Made by a program: the position numbers and the translations under genes. Positions 8,235 through 15,088 of a stretch of 63,889 nucleotides of DNA are shown piece after piece (positions within the stretch are counted from its first letter, which is position 1; each line of letters opens with the position of its first letter). The DNA lies in contig DEBD01000004.1 in NCBI GenBank assembly GCA_002348385.1, positions 36,844 through 100,732 on the forward strand. Reading direction: 5' to 3'. The notes beneath the pieces were generated by a model. That model saw only the letters and a program-made list of their open reading frames with translations. It made no database searches and had not been told where the DNA came from. This DNA is from Gammaproteobacteria bacterium UBA2965. GTDB taxonomy: Bacteria > Pseudomonadota > Gammaproteobacteria > Pseudomonadales > Azotimanducaceae.

Positions 8235-9332
8235 CTATAGGGCCGTGGCTTCGCTACCGATGGGGGCCCACGCCAGCAGCGACGCGTCGCCTTCAAACGT
8301 GTTCCTCACCAGCTCGATGCCTGCCGCGTCGGCCATCTCCTTGTATTGCATCCACGACAACACGGCCGCGATGGGCGTGTCACGGCCTTCGTCGAACTGT
8401 AGCGGTCCGTAGACGTTCGCCGTGTAGATGAGGTCCACGTCTTCGCCGATGCGTTGGGTGGCTTCGTGGCGCGCGCCGGCCGGCTCGTAGAACCACACAC
8501 CGGGGCCATAGCCTTCGGGAGGCCCTGCGCGATAGCCTATGTGCCCGCTGAGCACCATGAAGTCGGCGGCACCCAGGTGATAGTGCGGCCCGGCCACGCC
8601 GTTGTGGCGCACGATCATTGACGAAATGCCGGACTCCTCGCTCACACGAAGGATTTTCAGCCCCAGATCGGGGGTATCTGGATTGACTGACCAAGGCACC
8701 GCTCGTGTGTCTATGAAGTGGGGGTGCACGGCACGTCCTACATCGGCCGCCACGCCCTCTGCGGCAACCACCAAGGAACGCGAGTCACCGCCGGCGATGG
8801 CAAGCGGTTCCGCCGGGCCCTGGTAGGCACGTGGCCGATCCTGCATGCACTCGGCCAGGGTGTTGGGTACCAGCGTAATGCCCCGGTCCCGCGCTGCGGT
8901 GATTACGTCCAGGCTGGTGAGCACGCTGGTGACGGCTTTACCGTCGTCTCCGAGGAAGGCGATGGGGCCATAGAAGTTCGCCAGGAACTCCACGTCTTCA
9001 TCCGCTACCAGCCGCTCTATGCGCGCGTTGGCGGGTACGTATCCCCAGGTGCCGGGCTCCAGCTTGCCCGACATGGGCCCGTCTGGATAGCTCATGACGC
9101 CGGACAGGATGATCATGTCCATAGCGCCCAGGTAGACCACTCCAGACAGCTCTGTGCCGCCGTCCAGCTTTACCACCACGCTGAACATGCTGGTCTCTGT
9201 GCTGGCGCGCAGCGGTTTGATGTGCATGCCGGGCGCCTGCGGTACGGGTATCCAGGGTAGCTCGTTGGTGTCGATGCCTCCTTCGATGCCAGTTGGGCTG
9301 AATTCCGGATTGTAGCCGGTGGCCTCTGCCAT
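8235..9332 (-). CDS. bicupin protein, dihydroxyacetophenone-dioxygenase-like, degenerate N-terminal cupin
   Basis: A 365-residue protein with two cupin domains. The C-terminal domain has the metal-binding pattern GPHYHLGAADFMVLSGHIGYR and a downstream His in AGARHEAT, as in ChrR/acetylacetone-type cupins. The N-terminal domain keeps the fold-like stretch YLGAMDMIILSGVMSY and EPGTWGYVPANARIE but lacks the His pair, so it probably does not bind metal. It is the first gene of the operon that continues with SDR, CoA-transferase and cupin. Known relatives cleave C-C bonds of diketones with O2. That would give acids that a CoA-transferase could activate, which fits the context but is an inference. 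Confidence 0.75.
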   Translation of the reverse strand: MAEATGYNPEFSPTGIEGGIDTNELPWIPVPQAPGMHIKPLRASTETSMFSVVVKLDGGTELSGVVYLGAMDMIILSGVMSYPDGPMSGKLEPGTWGYVPANARIERLVADEDVEFLANFYGPIAFLGDDGKAVTSVLTSLDVITAARDRGITLVPNTLAECMQDRPRAYQGPAEPLAIAGGDSRSLVVAAEGVAADVGRAVHPHFIDTRAVPWSVNPDTPDLGLKILRVSEESGISSMIVRHNGVAGPHYHLGAADFMVLSGHIGYRAGPPEGYGPGVWFYEPAGARHEATQRIGEDVDLIYTANVYGPLQFDEGRDTPIAAVLSWMQYKEMADAAGIELVRNTFEGDASLLAWAPIGSEATAL

Positions 9333-9630
9333 GGTGCTTCTCCCTTCTTATTCGCGTTATCCCCGGATCATACACGGACAGAACCGCTTTGGGTTCTTTT
9401 GGATATCGTGGCGGCCAGACGCATAAGATTGGCAGAGCGCCCAGCCGCTCAACCCGGACAGCTGGAACTACGCCCGTCAGGATTAGTCGTTTACGCTGCA
9501 AGAGGCTGGAGCCAACTGGCAGCGCAAATTCGAGGCGTTGGAGGGCAGGCCCTGTTAAAAGCCCATTACTGGGCTAGATTGCGCAGAGGACTAGCGCGCC
9601 CGTCCTAAACGCGGCCCCTGGTGGATTGCG
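9333..9630. other. intergenic region upstream of the bicupin operon
   Basis: About 300 bases between two minus-strand genes. I see no convincing gene, tRNA-like fold or repeat. It presumably holds the promoter of the bicupin operon near its left end. Small ORFs on the plus strand here have no ribosome site and no recognisable protein character. Confidence 0.4.
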
Positions 9631-10050
9631 TTACCACTCTCCCGTATTGGGCATGCTGGCCCACGGCTCCTGGGGTGGCAGCGGGCCATCCGCCTGCAAT
9701 AATTCCACCGAGATGTTGTCGGGAGAGCGAACGAACGCCATGTAGCCATCGCGCGGTGGACGGTTGATCGTCACGCCATTATCCATGAGGTGCTGGCACA
9801 GGTCGTAGATGTTCTCCACCTGGTAGGCCAGGTGTCCGAAGTTGCGGCCACCATCGTAATCCTCGGGATCCCAGTTGTGGGTCAATTCCACCTGGGAGTC
9901 GGGGTTGTCTTTGGCGCCCAGAAATACCAGCGTGAACCGGCCGGCCTCGTTGTCCACACGGCGAAGCTCCTCCAAGCCCAGCTTGTTGCAGTAGAAGTCC
10001 AGCGACTCGTTCAGGTCGGTGACGCGCACCATGGTGTGTAGATATTTCAC
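9631..10050 (-). CDS. VOC-family protein, lactoylglutathione-lyase-like
   Basis: A 139-residue single vicinal-oxygen-chelate protein with strong similarity in style to glyoxalase I: MKYLHTMVRVTDLNESLDFY at the start, GLEELRRVDNEAGRFTLVFLGA, then QVELTHNWDPEDYDGGRNFGHLAYQVENI and VELLQ at the end. Metal ligands are likely the His in LHTM, a Glu in VELTHNW, the His in GHLAYQV and the Glu in VELLQ. Glyoxalase I isomerises the hemithioacetal of methylglyoxal and glutathione. It is cytosolic and monocistronic, divergent from the NHL gene with about 200 bases between them. Confidence 0.8.
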   Translation of the reverse strand: MKYLHTMVRVTDLNESLDFYCNKLGLEELRRVDNEAGRFTLVFLGAKDNPDSQVELTHNWDPEDYDGGRNFGHLAYQVENIYDLCQHLMDNGVTINRPPRDGYMAFVRSPDNISVELLQADGPLPPQEPWASMPNTGEW

Positions 10051-10250
10051 GTGTCCTCCCAGCGCGGTGAAAGTGGGTGCGCAGCATGCTCGGCGCCCCT
10101 TTTGCGTTCAACCATACGGCATTCGCGCGGGCAAAATAAACCCTGTAGCTGGGCGCCGGGATCTTGATAAGGTGTGAGGCCGGGCATGCGCGGGTAGCGC
10201 GGGTCTGCGCGGGTACAAATGCGGGTAGAGAAATAGAGGGAGGAATCGTC

Positions 10251-11291
10251 GTGCAGATAGGGAAACTGGTTGCGGTGGCTGGCATGGCAGTGGTGTTGTC
10301 GGCCTTGGCGGACAATTCGGCTTTCGAGCTGGATGGCGATTGGCCCAACTATCCGGCAGATATGCATTTCGAGATGGGATCCGGCGTTGCCGTGGATAGC
10401 AAAGGGGTCGTTTACACCTTTACCCGCGATGTGGAGCATTGGGCCGCGCACCCACTGGCCATGGCGGACCGCATGGGCAAGAGTACGGTGTCCATGTACG
10501 ACGCCGGGGGCACGTATCTCGGTAAGTGGGGGCCTTCAGATGAGCCTGGGTTCGCGCTGGGTGCGCACACCATGTACATCGACGCGGACGATATGTTCTG
10601 GTTCGTGGACCGCGATGGGCACACCGTGAAGAAATACACATCCGATGGCAGCCTGGTGCTCACGTTGGGTGAGTTGGGTGAGTGGGGCGACGGACCGAAC
10701 CGCTTCAACGGCCCAACGGCCGTGGTGGTTCAGGACAACGGCAACATCGTGGTGGCCGATGGCTATTGGAACTCTCGCCTGGTGTGGTTCGATGCCGAGG
10801 GCAACTACCAGAAAACGGTGGGCGGTTGGGGCCGAGGCCCTGGTCAGTTCAATACGGTGCATGCGCTGGCGGCCGATCCGAGCGGGCGATTGCTGGTGGC
10901 AGACTTGTGCGGTGGCGCGTTACACCCCTACGTAACGAAACCGGGACAGATCGCCGAAGCGCGCACCGTGCGCGAAGAAGGGTGTGTGAGTCGCATTCAG
11001 ATCCTGGACGCGCAGGGCGAATACCTCACCGAGTGGACCCACGTGAGCCCACTGAGTATCGCCGTGTACGGAGAGCGGATTTATGCCAGCGATCAGATGC
11101 GTAATATCGCCGTGCTGGATGCGGCCACGGGGTTAGAGATCGATCGCCTGGAAAATCTCGCGGTGTACATCCATCAGATGGCCATGGCGCCGAATGGCGA
11201 CATCTATGTGGCATCGGTTTATCCGGAGCATGCGGGCGAGAAGCGCGGCATTCGCGGTCCGTCCCACCGCCGGTGGGCGCGGAAGCGTTGA
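10251..11291 (+). CDS. secreted NHL-repeat beta-propeller protein
   Basis: The start is best placed at the GTG at 10251, eight bases after GAGGGAGG. It gives a protein of 346 residues beginning with a signal peptide (MQIGKLVAVAGMAVVLSALA, then DNSAFELDG). The rest is a series of NHL-type blades such as GPNRFNGPTAVVVQDNGNIVV, ADGYWNSRLVWFDAEG and GPGQFNTVHALAADPSGRLLV. These propellers are similar to the lyase domain of peptidylglycine amidating enzyme but also serve as binding scaffolds. The last 15 residues are Arg-rich and do not look like a final blade. Export to the periplasm is predicted; function unknown. It ends at a strong hairpin shared with the convergent gene. Confidence 0.75.
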   Translation: MQIGKLVAVAGMAVVLSALADNSAFELDGDWPNYPADMHFEMGSGVAVDSKGVVYTFTRDVEHWAAHPLAMADRMGKSTVSMYDAGGTYLGKWGPSDEPGFALGAHTMYIDADDMFWFVDRDGHTVKKYTSDGSLVLTLGELGEWGDGPNRFNGPTAVVVQDNGNIVVADGYWNSRLVWFDAEGNYQKTVGGWGRGPGQFNTVHALAADPSGRLLVADLCGGALHPYVTKPGQIAEARTVREEGCVSRIQILDAQGEYLTEWTHVSPLSIAVYGERIYASDQMRNIAVLDAATGLEIDRLENLAVYIHQMAMAPNGDIYVASVYPEHAGEKRGIRGPSHRRWARKR

Positions 11292-11313
11292 GCAGGGCCC
11301 GATGAGATGACGT

Positions 11314-11340
11314 GCGGCCTACCCGGAAGGGGTAGGCCGC
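11314..11340. terminator. bidirectional hairpin terminator between convergent genes
   Basis: An 11-base perfect inverted repeat (left arm 11314-11324, right arm 11330-11340) with a 5-base loop, GC-rich, located between the stop codons of the convergent NHL and AhpD-like genes. There is no clear T-run on either side. Confidence 0.65.
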
Positions 11341-11358
11341 GACAAGCGCTGGGTCAGT

Positions 11359-11913
11359 CTAGTATTTGTTACCCGGCTCGATGATGTGGCTTTGCAGTTC
11401 CTCGGGCACGTCGGGCACGCCCGTTTCGAAAAGCTCGTCACCGTCCACGGGCGGATCGACGTCGAATACCGCGTTGAACTTGTGTACCGAATCCCATATG
11501 CCGATGGCAATGGTGAGCTCCACGATCTGTTTCTCGCTGAAGTGCTCCTTCAGCCGATCCATGAAGTCGTCATCCACACCGCGGGCATGGTTGTTGATGA
11601 AGTCCTCGGCGAGGTCCAAGGCGATCTTGGTGCGATCGTCCAGTTCCTCCGAGCTGCGATGGTCGAGCATTTCCACGACCAGTTCTTCGGTCAGACCGTT
11701 CTGCCGCGCCGCGGCAGAGCGTGCGGGAATTCAGTACCTGCAGCTGTTCAGATTGGCCGACTTCAGCCTCACCAGGTCTTTGAGTACCGGATCCAGCGTG
11801 CTATGCGACCACAGCAGGCCGTATCGGTACATGAAGGCTTTGAACTGGTCGGGGCAATGGGCGTACACGCCGCCAAAGCCTTCCATTTCACCGACTTCTC
11901 TCACTCTAGGCAT
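11359..11913 (-). CDS. AhpD/carboxymuconolactone-decarboxylase-like protein, putative selenoprotein (in-frame TGA)
   Basis: Reading from the ATG at 11913 (preceded by AAAGGAGGG) to the stop at 11359 gives 184 residues, normal for the CMD/AhpD family, with a single in-frame TGA at codon 61 (positions 11731-11733). The two parts are in the same frame, so this is not a frameshift. The sequence around it is KSANLNSCRY, then TGA, then IPARSAAARQNGLTEELV. Family members carry CxxC at this place, so the TGA replaces the second Cys, giving CxxU. That is the pattern expected of selenocysteine in a redox active site, where these proteins reduce peroxides or disulfides. A hairpin follows the TGA. Alternatives are a nonsense mutation or a sequencing error (one base from TGC or TGT). 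No Sec-machinery genes lie in the window. Confidence 0.7.
11688..11706 (-). promoter_or_regulatory. candidate SECIS-like hairpin downstream of the in-frame TGA
   Basis: Starting 25 bases after the TGA on the minus strand, CGGCAG pairs with CTG-A-CCG (one bulged A) around a six-base loop AACGGT that includes GG and GT. Bacterial SECIS elements lie inside the coding sequence shortly after the UGA and have a small G/U-containing apical loop, which this meets. A second, mutually exclusive GC hairpin (GCCGC-GGC-GCGGC, 11703-11715) lies closer to the TGA. Seen by eye only; no folding energy was calculated. Confidence 0.4.
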
Positions 11914-12054
11914 TTAAAACCCTCCTTTACTCCTTCGTCGAGTCTACGCAACGCATGAGTATTGTTCCACCCGGTATCCCTATGGTGCCCATGCCACCGT
12001 TCAGATGGGCCGGGGAAAGGTGTACTCTTGCCCGCCTGCATCTGGGAGGAAGGC

Positions 12055-12837
12055 ATGGATCTGAAAGGAAAAGTTGCGGTGATCAGTGGCGGCGCGGTGG
12101 GAATTGGCCGTGGCGTGGCCGTCACCCTTGCGAAGGCGGGGGTCAATGTGGCGACGCTGGACATCGACGCGGTGGGTAACGCGGAGACGGCGCGCCTGGT
12201 AACCGAGGCGGGCGCCACCGGCATCGCTCTAGATTGCGATGTGGCGGACCGGGCGCAGGTTCGGCGCGCCATGGGGGAAGTGCTCTCGTCGCTGGGTCGC
12301 ATCGATCTGCTGGTAAACAATGCGGCGATATACATCGACACGTCACTCACGAGGGGAACCTACGACTCTCAAACCCGTGAGTACCAACGGTCTATTGATA
12401 TCTGTGCGCTTGGCAGCTACTACTGCGCGCGGGCGGCGGTACCGGCCATGCAGGCCGTTGGTGGCGGAAACATCATCAACATCATCACCGAGCACATCAA
12501 AGAGGGGTACTTGATGGTGGGTCAGGGAGCTTCGGGTTACGACGCCGCGAAGTGGGTGATGTGGCGCCAGACCGAGTCCTGGGCTGTGGAGCTCAAGGAT
12601 CACAACATTCGCGTGAACGCGCTTTGCATGGGCGCTACGGACACACCCATGCTGAGAGCAGTGTCCGTGCCTACCGCGGAGGCGGGCATGAAAGTGGAAG
12701 ATATCGGTCAGGCCGTGATGAACGTGCTAGCCCATGGTCCAGGCGGGCCCACTGGGGAGTCTCACCTGTTCGGTACATCGGGTACGCCGCGCGAGCAGAG
12801 CCTCAAGGAAATTGCGGCGCTGGCACCCGGAGCCTGA
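12055..12837 (+). CDS. short-chain dehydrogenase/reductase
   Basis: A 260-residue SDR if started at the ATG at 12055, which follows TGGGAGGAAGGC; the frame is open further upstream but that part is not protein-like. The cofactor motif is ISGGAVGIGRGVA, with CDVADR at strand beta-3 and NNAAIY at beta-4. The catalytic pair is in GYDAAKW. An acidic residue (LDID) after beta-2 suggests NAD preference. It is the first gene of a plus-strand run (SDR, PabBC, SnoaL-like, flavoprotein, HAD) and is divergent from the AhpD-like gene, sharing about 140 bases of regulatory space with it. Substrate unknown. Confidence 0.85.
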   Translation: MDLKGKVAVISGGAVGIGRGVAVTLAKAGVNVATLDIDAVGNAETARLVTEAGATGIALDCDVADRAQVRRAMGEVLSSLGRIDLLVNNAAIYIDTSLTRGTYDSQTREYQRSIDICALGSYYCARAAVPAMQAVGGGNIINIITEHIKEGYLMVGQGASGYDAAKWVMWRQTESWAVELKDHNIRVNALCMGATDTPMLRAVSVPTAEAGMKVEDIGQAVMNVLAHGPGGPTGESHLFGTSGTPREQSLKEIAALAPGA

Positions 12838-12861
12838 CGATTTCGTAAGCGTGGCGTCTCG

Positions 12862-14592
12862 ATGACCATGCTGAACTACGTTCTGGTAGCGCGCCCGGAG
12901 TGGGGAGACTGGGTGCAGTTCCAGGATCCGTTGGACATTCTTGGCACCCATCGTATCGACGAAGTCGTGAACGTGCTCACTGAGGTTGAGCGTCGTGTGC
13001 GTAGCGATGGCCTCTACGCCGCGGGATTCGTTTCCTACGAGGCTGCCAGCGCTTTCGACCCCGCGTTGTCCACCGCGTTGCCGGGCAGGCTCCCGCTTTT
13101 GTGCTTCGGCCTGTTTGAGCGCCCGCTGCCCGGGGCGGCGCCGCTAGCCGGCGTGGGTTGCGCCAGCGGCTGGAGCCGGCCGTCGAGCCCTGACTACTAT
13201 CGCGCGCTCGCCTGCATCAAATCGAACATTGCAGTGGGCAACGTCTATCAGGTGAATCACACGATTCGGCTGCGGGCGCCCTCTGTGTCCGCTCACTCGT
13301 TGTTCAATCACATTGCCAATGGGGCGGCATACGGTGCGCTGGTGGACGCGGACGACTACGCGTTGGTCTGCGCGTCGCCGGAATTGTTTTTCCGCCTTGA
13401 TGGGGAGCGTCTCACCTCACGCCCGATGAAGGGTACGGCGTCGCGGGGATTCAACACAAAGGAAGACAGCGCCAGACGCGACTGGCTGGCTGGCTCGGAA
13501 AAGAACCGCGCGGAAAATCTCATGATTACCGACATGGTTCGCAACGACATGGGCAAGGTTGCTCGTGTGGGGAGCGTGCGGGTGGGCTCGCTCTTCGAGG
13601 TGGAGCAGCACCCCACCGTGTGGCAGATGACTTCAACGGTGTCCGCCGATACGGACGCCTCCATCGTGGAGATATTTCGCGCCATGTTCCCGGGCGCCTC
13701 CATTACCGGCGCGCCCAAACGTGCCAGCATGGAGCAGATCGTTGCTCTGGAAGACTCCCCCAGGGAAATCTATACCGGGTGTATCGGATACCTGGCGCCC
13801 GGGCGACAGGCCCAGTTCAATATCGCCATTCGCACGGCCTGGATCGACAAGCCTGCGTCGTGCATGAGCTACGGTGTAGGGGGTGGCATCGTTTGGGATT
13901 CTCGACCCGATGAAGAGCTCGAGGAGTTGGTGAGCAAATCGAAAGTACTCGGCGATGACATTTCGGCGGATGGATTCGAGCTGCTTGAGACCATGCGCTG
14001 GACCCCCGAGCGGGGCATCTACAATGAAGCCTGGCACCTGGAGCGGCTGCAGCGCAGCGCTTCGTATTTCGGCTTTGCCTACGATCGGGAGCGGGCGATT
14101 AGGGCCGTGGAGGATGCGCTTTGCGGAGCCGATGGCTGCCGACGCGTGCGTATGCTGTTGCGCCCGGACGGTAGCGTCGCAGTCACCCACGACGTGCTGC
14201 GTTTGAACAGCGCCACCCAGGAGCTGGTGCTGGCGGAGACACCCGTGGACGCGAACGACGTCCGTTTGTTGCACAAGACCACGGATCGAGCCGTTTATGA
14301 GCGCGCCGACCGTGCGGCCCTGCCGCATCAGGAAGTGTTACTGTACAACACAGACGGCAACGTAACAGAATCCACCATTGCCAACCTGGTCTACCGATAC
14401 GATGGCAAGCTTTACACGCCCCCGGAGCCCGACGGTTTGCTGCCTGGCACCATGCGCGCGCGGTTGCTGCATGAAGGTAGGATTGGCGAGCGGTCGTTGG
14501 CGGTTAACGACCTCGCGCGGGTGGAGAGACTGTATCTGATCAATTCTCTGCGTGGTTGGCGCAGGGCGAGGCTGCCGGTGGGGCTCGCATAG
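12862..14592 (+). CDS. pabB: fused aminodeoxychorismate synthase component I / aminodeoxychorismate lyase (PabB-PabC)
   Basis: A 576-residue fusion. Residues about 1-370 form the chorismate-binding domain, with LTSRPMKGTASRGFNTKED, SEKNRAENLMITDMVRNDMG, HPTVWQMTSTV, PGASITGAPKRAS and YTGCIGYLAPG all visible. Residues about 375-576 form a class IV PLP lyase domain, starting LLETMRWTPERGIYNEAWHL; the PLP lysine is likely in LLHKTTDRAVY, followed by NVTESTIANLVY. Together they turn chorismate plus ammonia into p-aminobenzoate and pyruvate for folate. The glutamine amidotransferase PabA is not in the window. The gene starts 24 bases after the SDR. Fusion of the two domains is known in other proteobacteria. 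Confidence 0.92.
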   Translation: MTMLNYVLVARPEWGDWVQFQDPLDILGTHRIDEVVNVLTEVERRVRSDGLYAAGFVSYEAASAFDPALSTALPGRLPLLCFGLFERPLPGAAPLAGVGCASGWSRPSSPDYYRALACIKSNIAVGNVYQVNHTIRLRAPSVSAHSLFNHIANGAAYGALVDADDYALVCASPELFFRLDGERLTSRPMKGTASRGFNTKEDSARRDWLAGSEKNRAENLMITDMVRNDMGKVARVGSVRVGSLFEVEQHPTVWQMTSTVSADTDASIVEIFRAMFPGASITGAPKRASMEQIVALEDSPREIYTGCIGYLAPGRQAQFNIAIRTAWIDKPASCMSYGVGGGIVWDSRPDEELEELVSKSKVLGDDISADGFELLETMRWTPERGIYNEAWHLERLQRSASYFGFAYDRERAIRAVEDALCGADGCRRVRMLLRPDGSVAVTHDVLRLNSATQELVLAETPVDANDVRLLHKTTDRAVYERADRAALPHQEVLLYNTDGNVTESTIANLVYRYDGKLYTPPEPDGLLPGTMRARLLHEGRIGERSLAVNDLARVERLYLINSLRGWRRARLPVGLA

Positions 14593-14623
14593 CCCAGCGG
14601 ATCACATTGAGATGGAGGACAAC

Positions 14624-15037
14624 ATGGATTCAACACAAAAAAGCGCCGTTTTAGAGTTGCTGGCACGCTCCGCCTACGCCCTCGATGAGCGCCACATCGA
14701 CATGCTGCGGGACACGTTCAGTGAAACCGCCTCGTTCGAGATCGACATTGCCGGGGTGGACGGCGTCATGAATTTCACCGGTCGCGACGCTATCCTGGGC
14801 TTGATGACCGATACCATGGCGGAGCAGACCGATCAGCGCCGTCACGTCATTTCCAACGCCTTTTTCGAGTCTGAAGGCAGCGCGGAAGCGAGCGTGGTGA
14901 CGAATATCACCATCACCTCCGTGGAAAATGGCGCCATCCGGCTGGTGACCACCGGCCTGTACCGGGATCGCGTGGTGCTGGAAGGTGATCAATGGAGGAT
15001 TGCGGCGCGCCGGATCGAACTGGACATGGCGTATTAG
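14624..15037 (+). CDS. SnoaL-like / NTF2-fold protein
   Basis: A 137-residue protein starting at the ATG at 14624, with GATGGAGGACAAC before it. The fold signature is a helix-rich start (LELLARSAYALDERHIDML), then DTFSETASFEIDIAG, a middle block RRHVISNAFFE, and strands ending in EGDQWRIAARRIELDM, as in SnoaL-like and ketosteroid-isomerase-like proteins. These small cone-shaped proteins bind hydrophobic ligands and may act as isomerases, dehydratases or cyclases. It sits between pabBC and the flavoprotein gene in one operon. Function unknown. Confidence 0.75.
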   Translation: MDSTQKSAVLELLARSAYALDERHIDMLRDTFSETASFEIDIAGVDGVMNFTGRDAILGLMTDTMAEQTDQRRHVISNAFFESEGSAEASVVTNITITSVENGAIRLVTTGLYRDRVVLEGDQWRIAARRIELDMAY

Positions 15038-15088
15038 TCCGCGCGGTCCGTTGTGTCTGGAGCCACTTGCCGCCAATGGGAGGCGACC

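Noticed and set aside
9389..9608. Possible tRNA or small gene in the 9.3-9.6 kb gap
   Set aside because: No cloverleaf or anticodon arm could be formed, and the short frames lack ribosome sites.
11359..11913. Annotating the AhpD-like gene as two short genes or a frameshifted pseudogene
   Set aside because: Both parts are in the same frame, no other stop or gap is present, and the stop falls at a functionally meaningful codon. A nonsense mutation remains possible and is stated.
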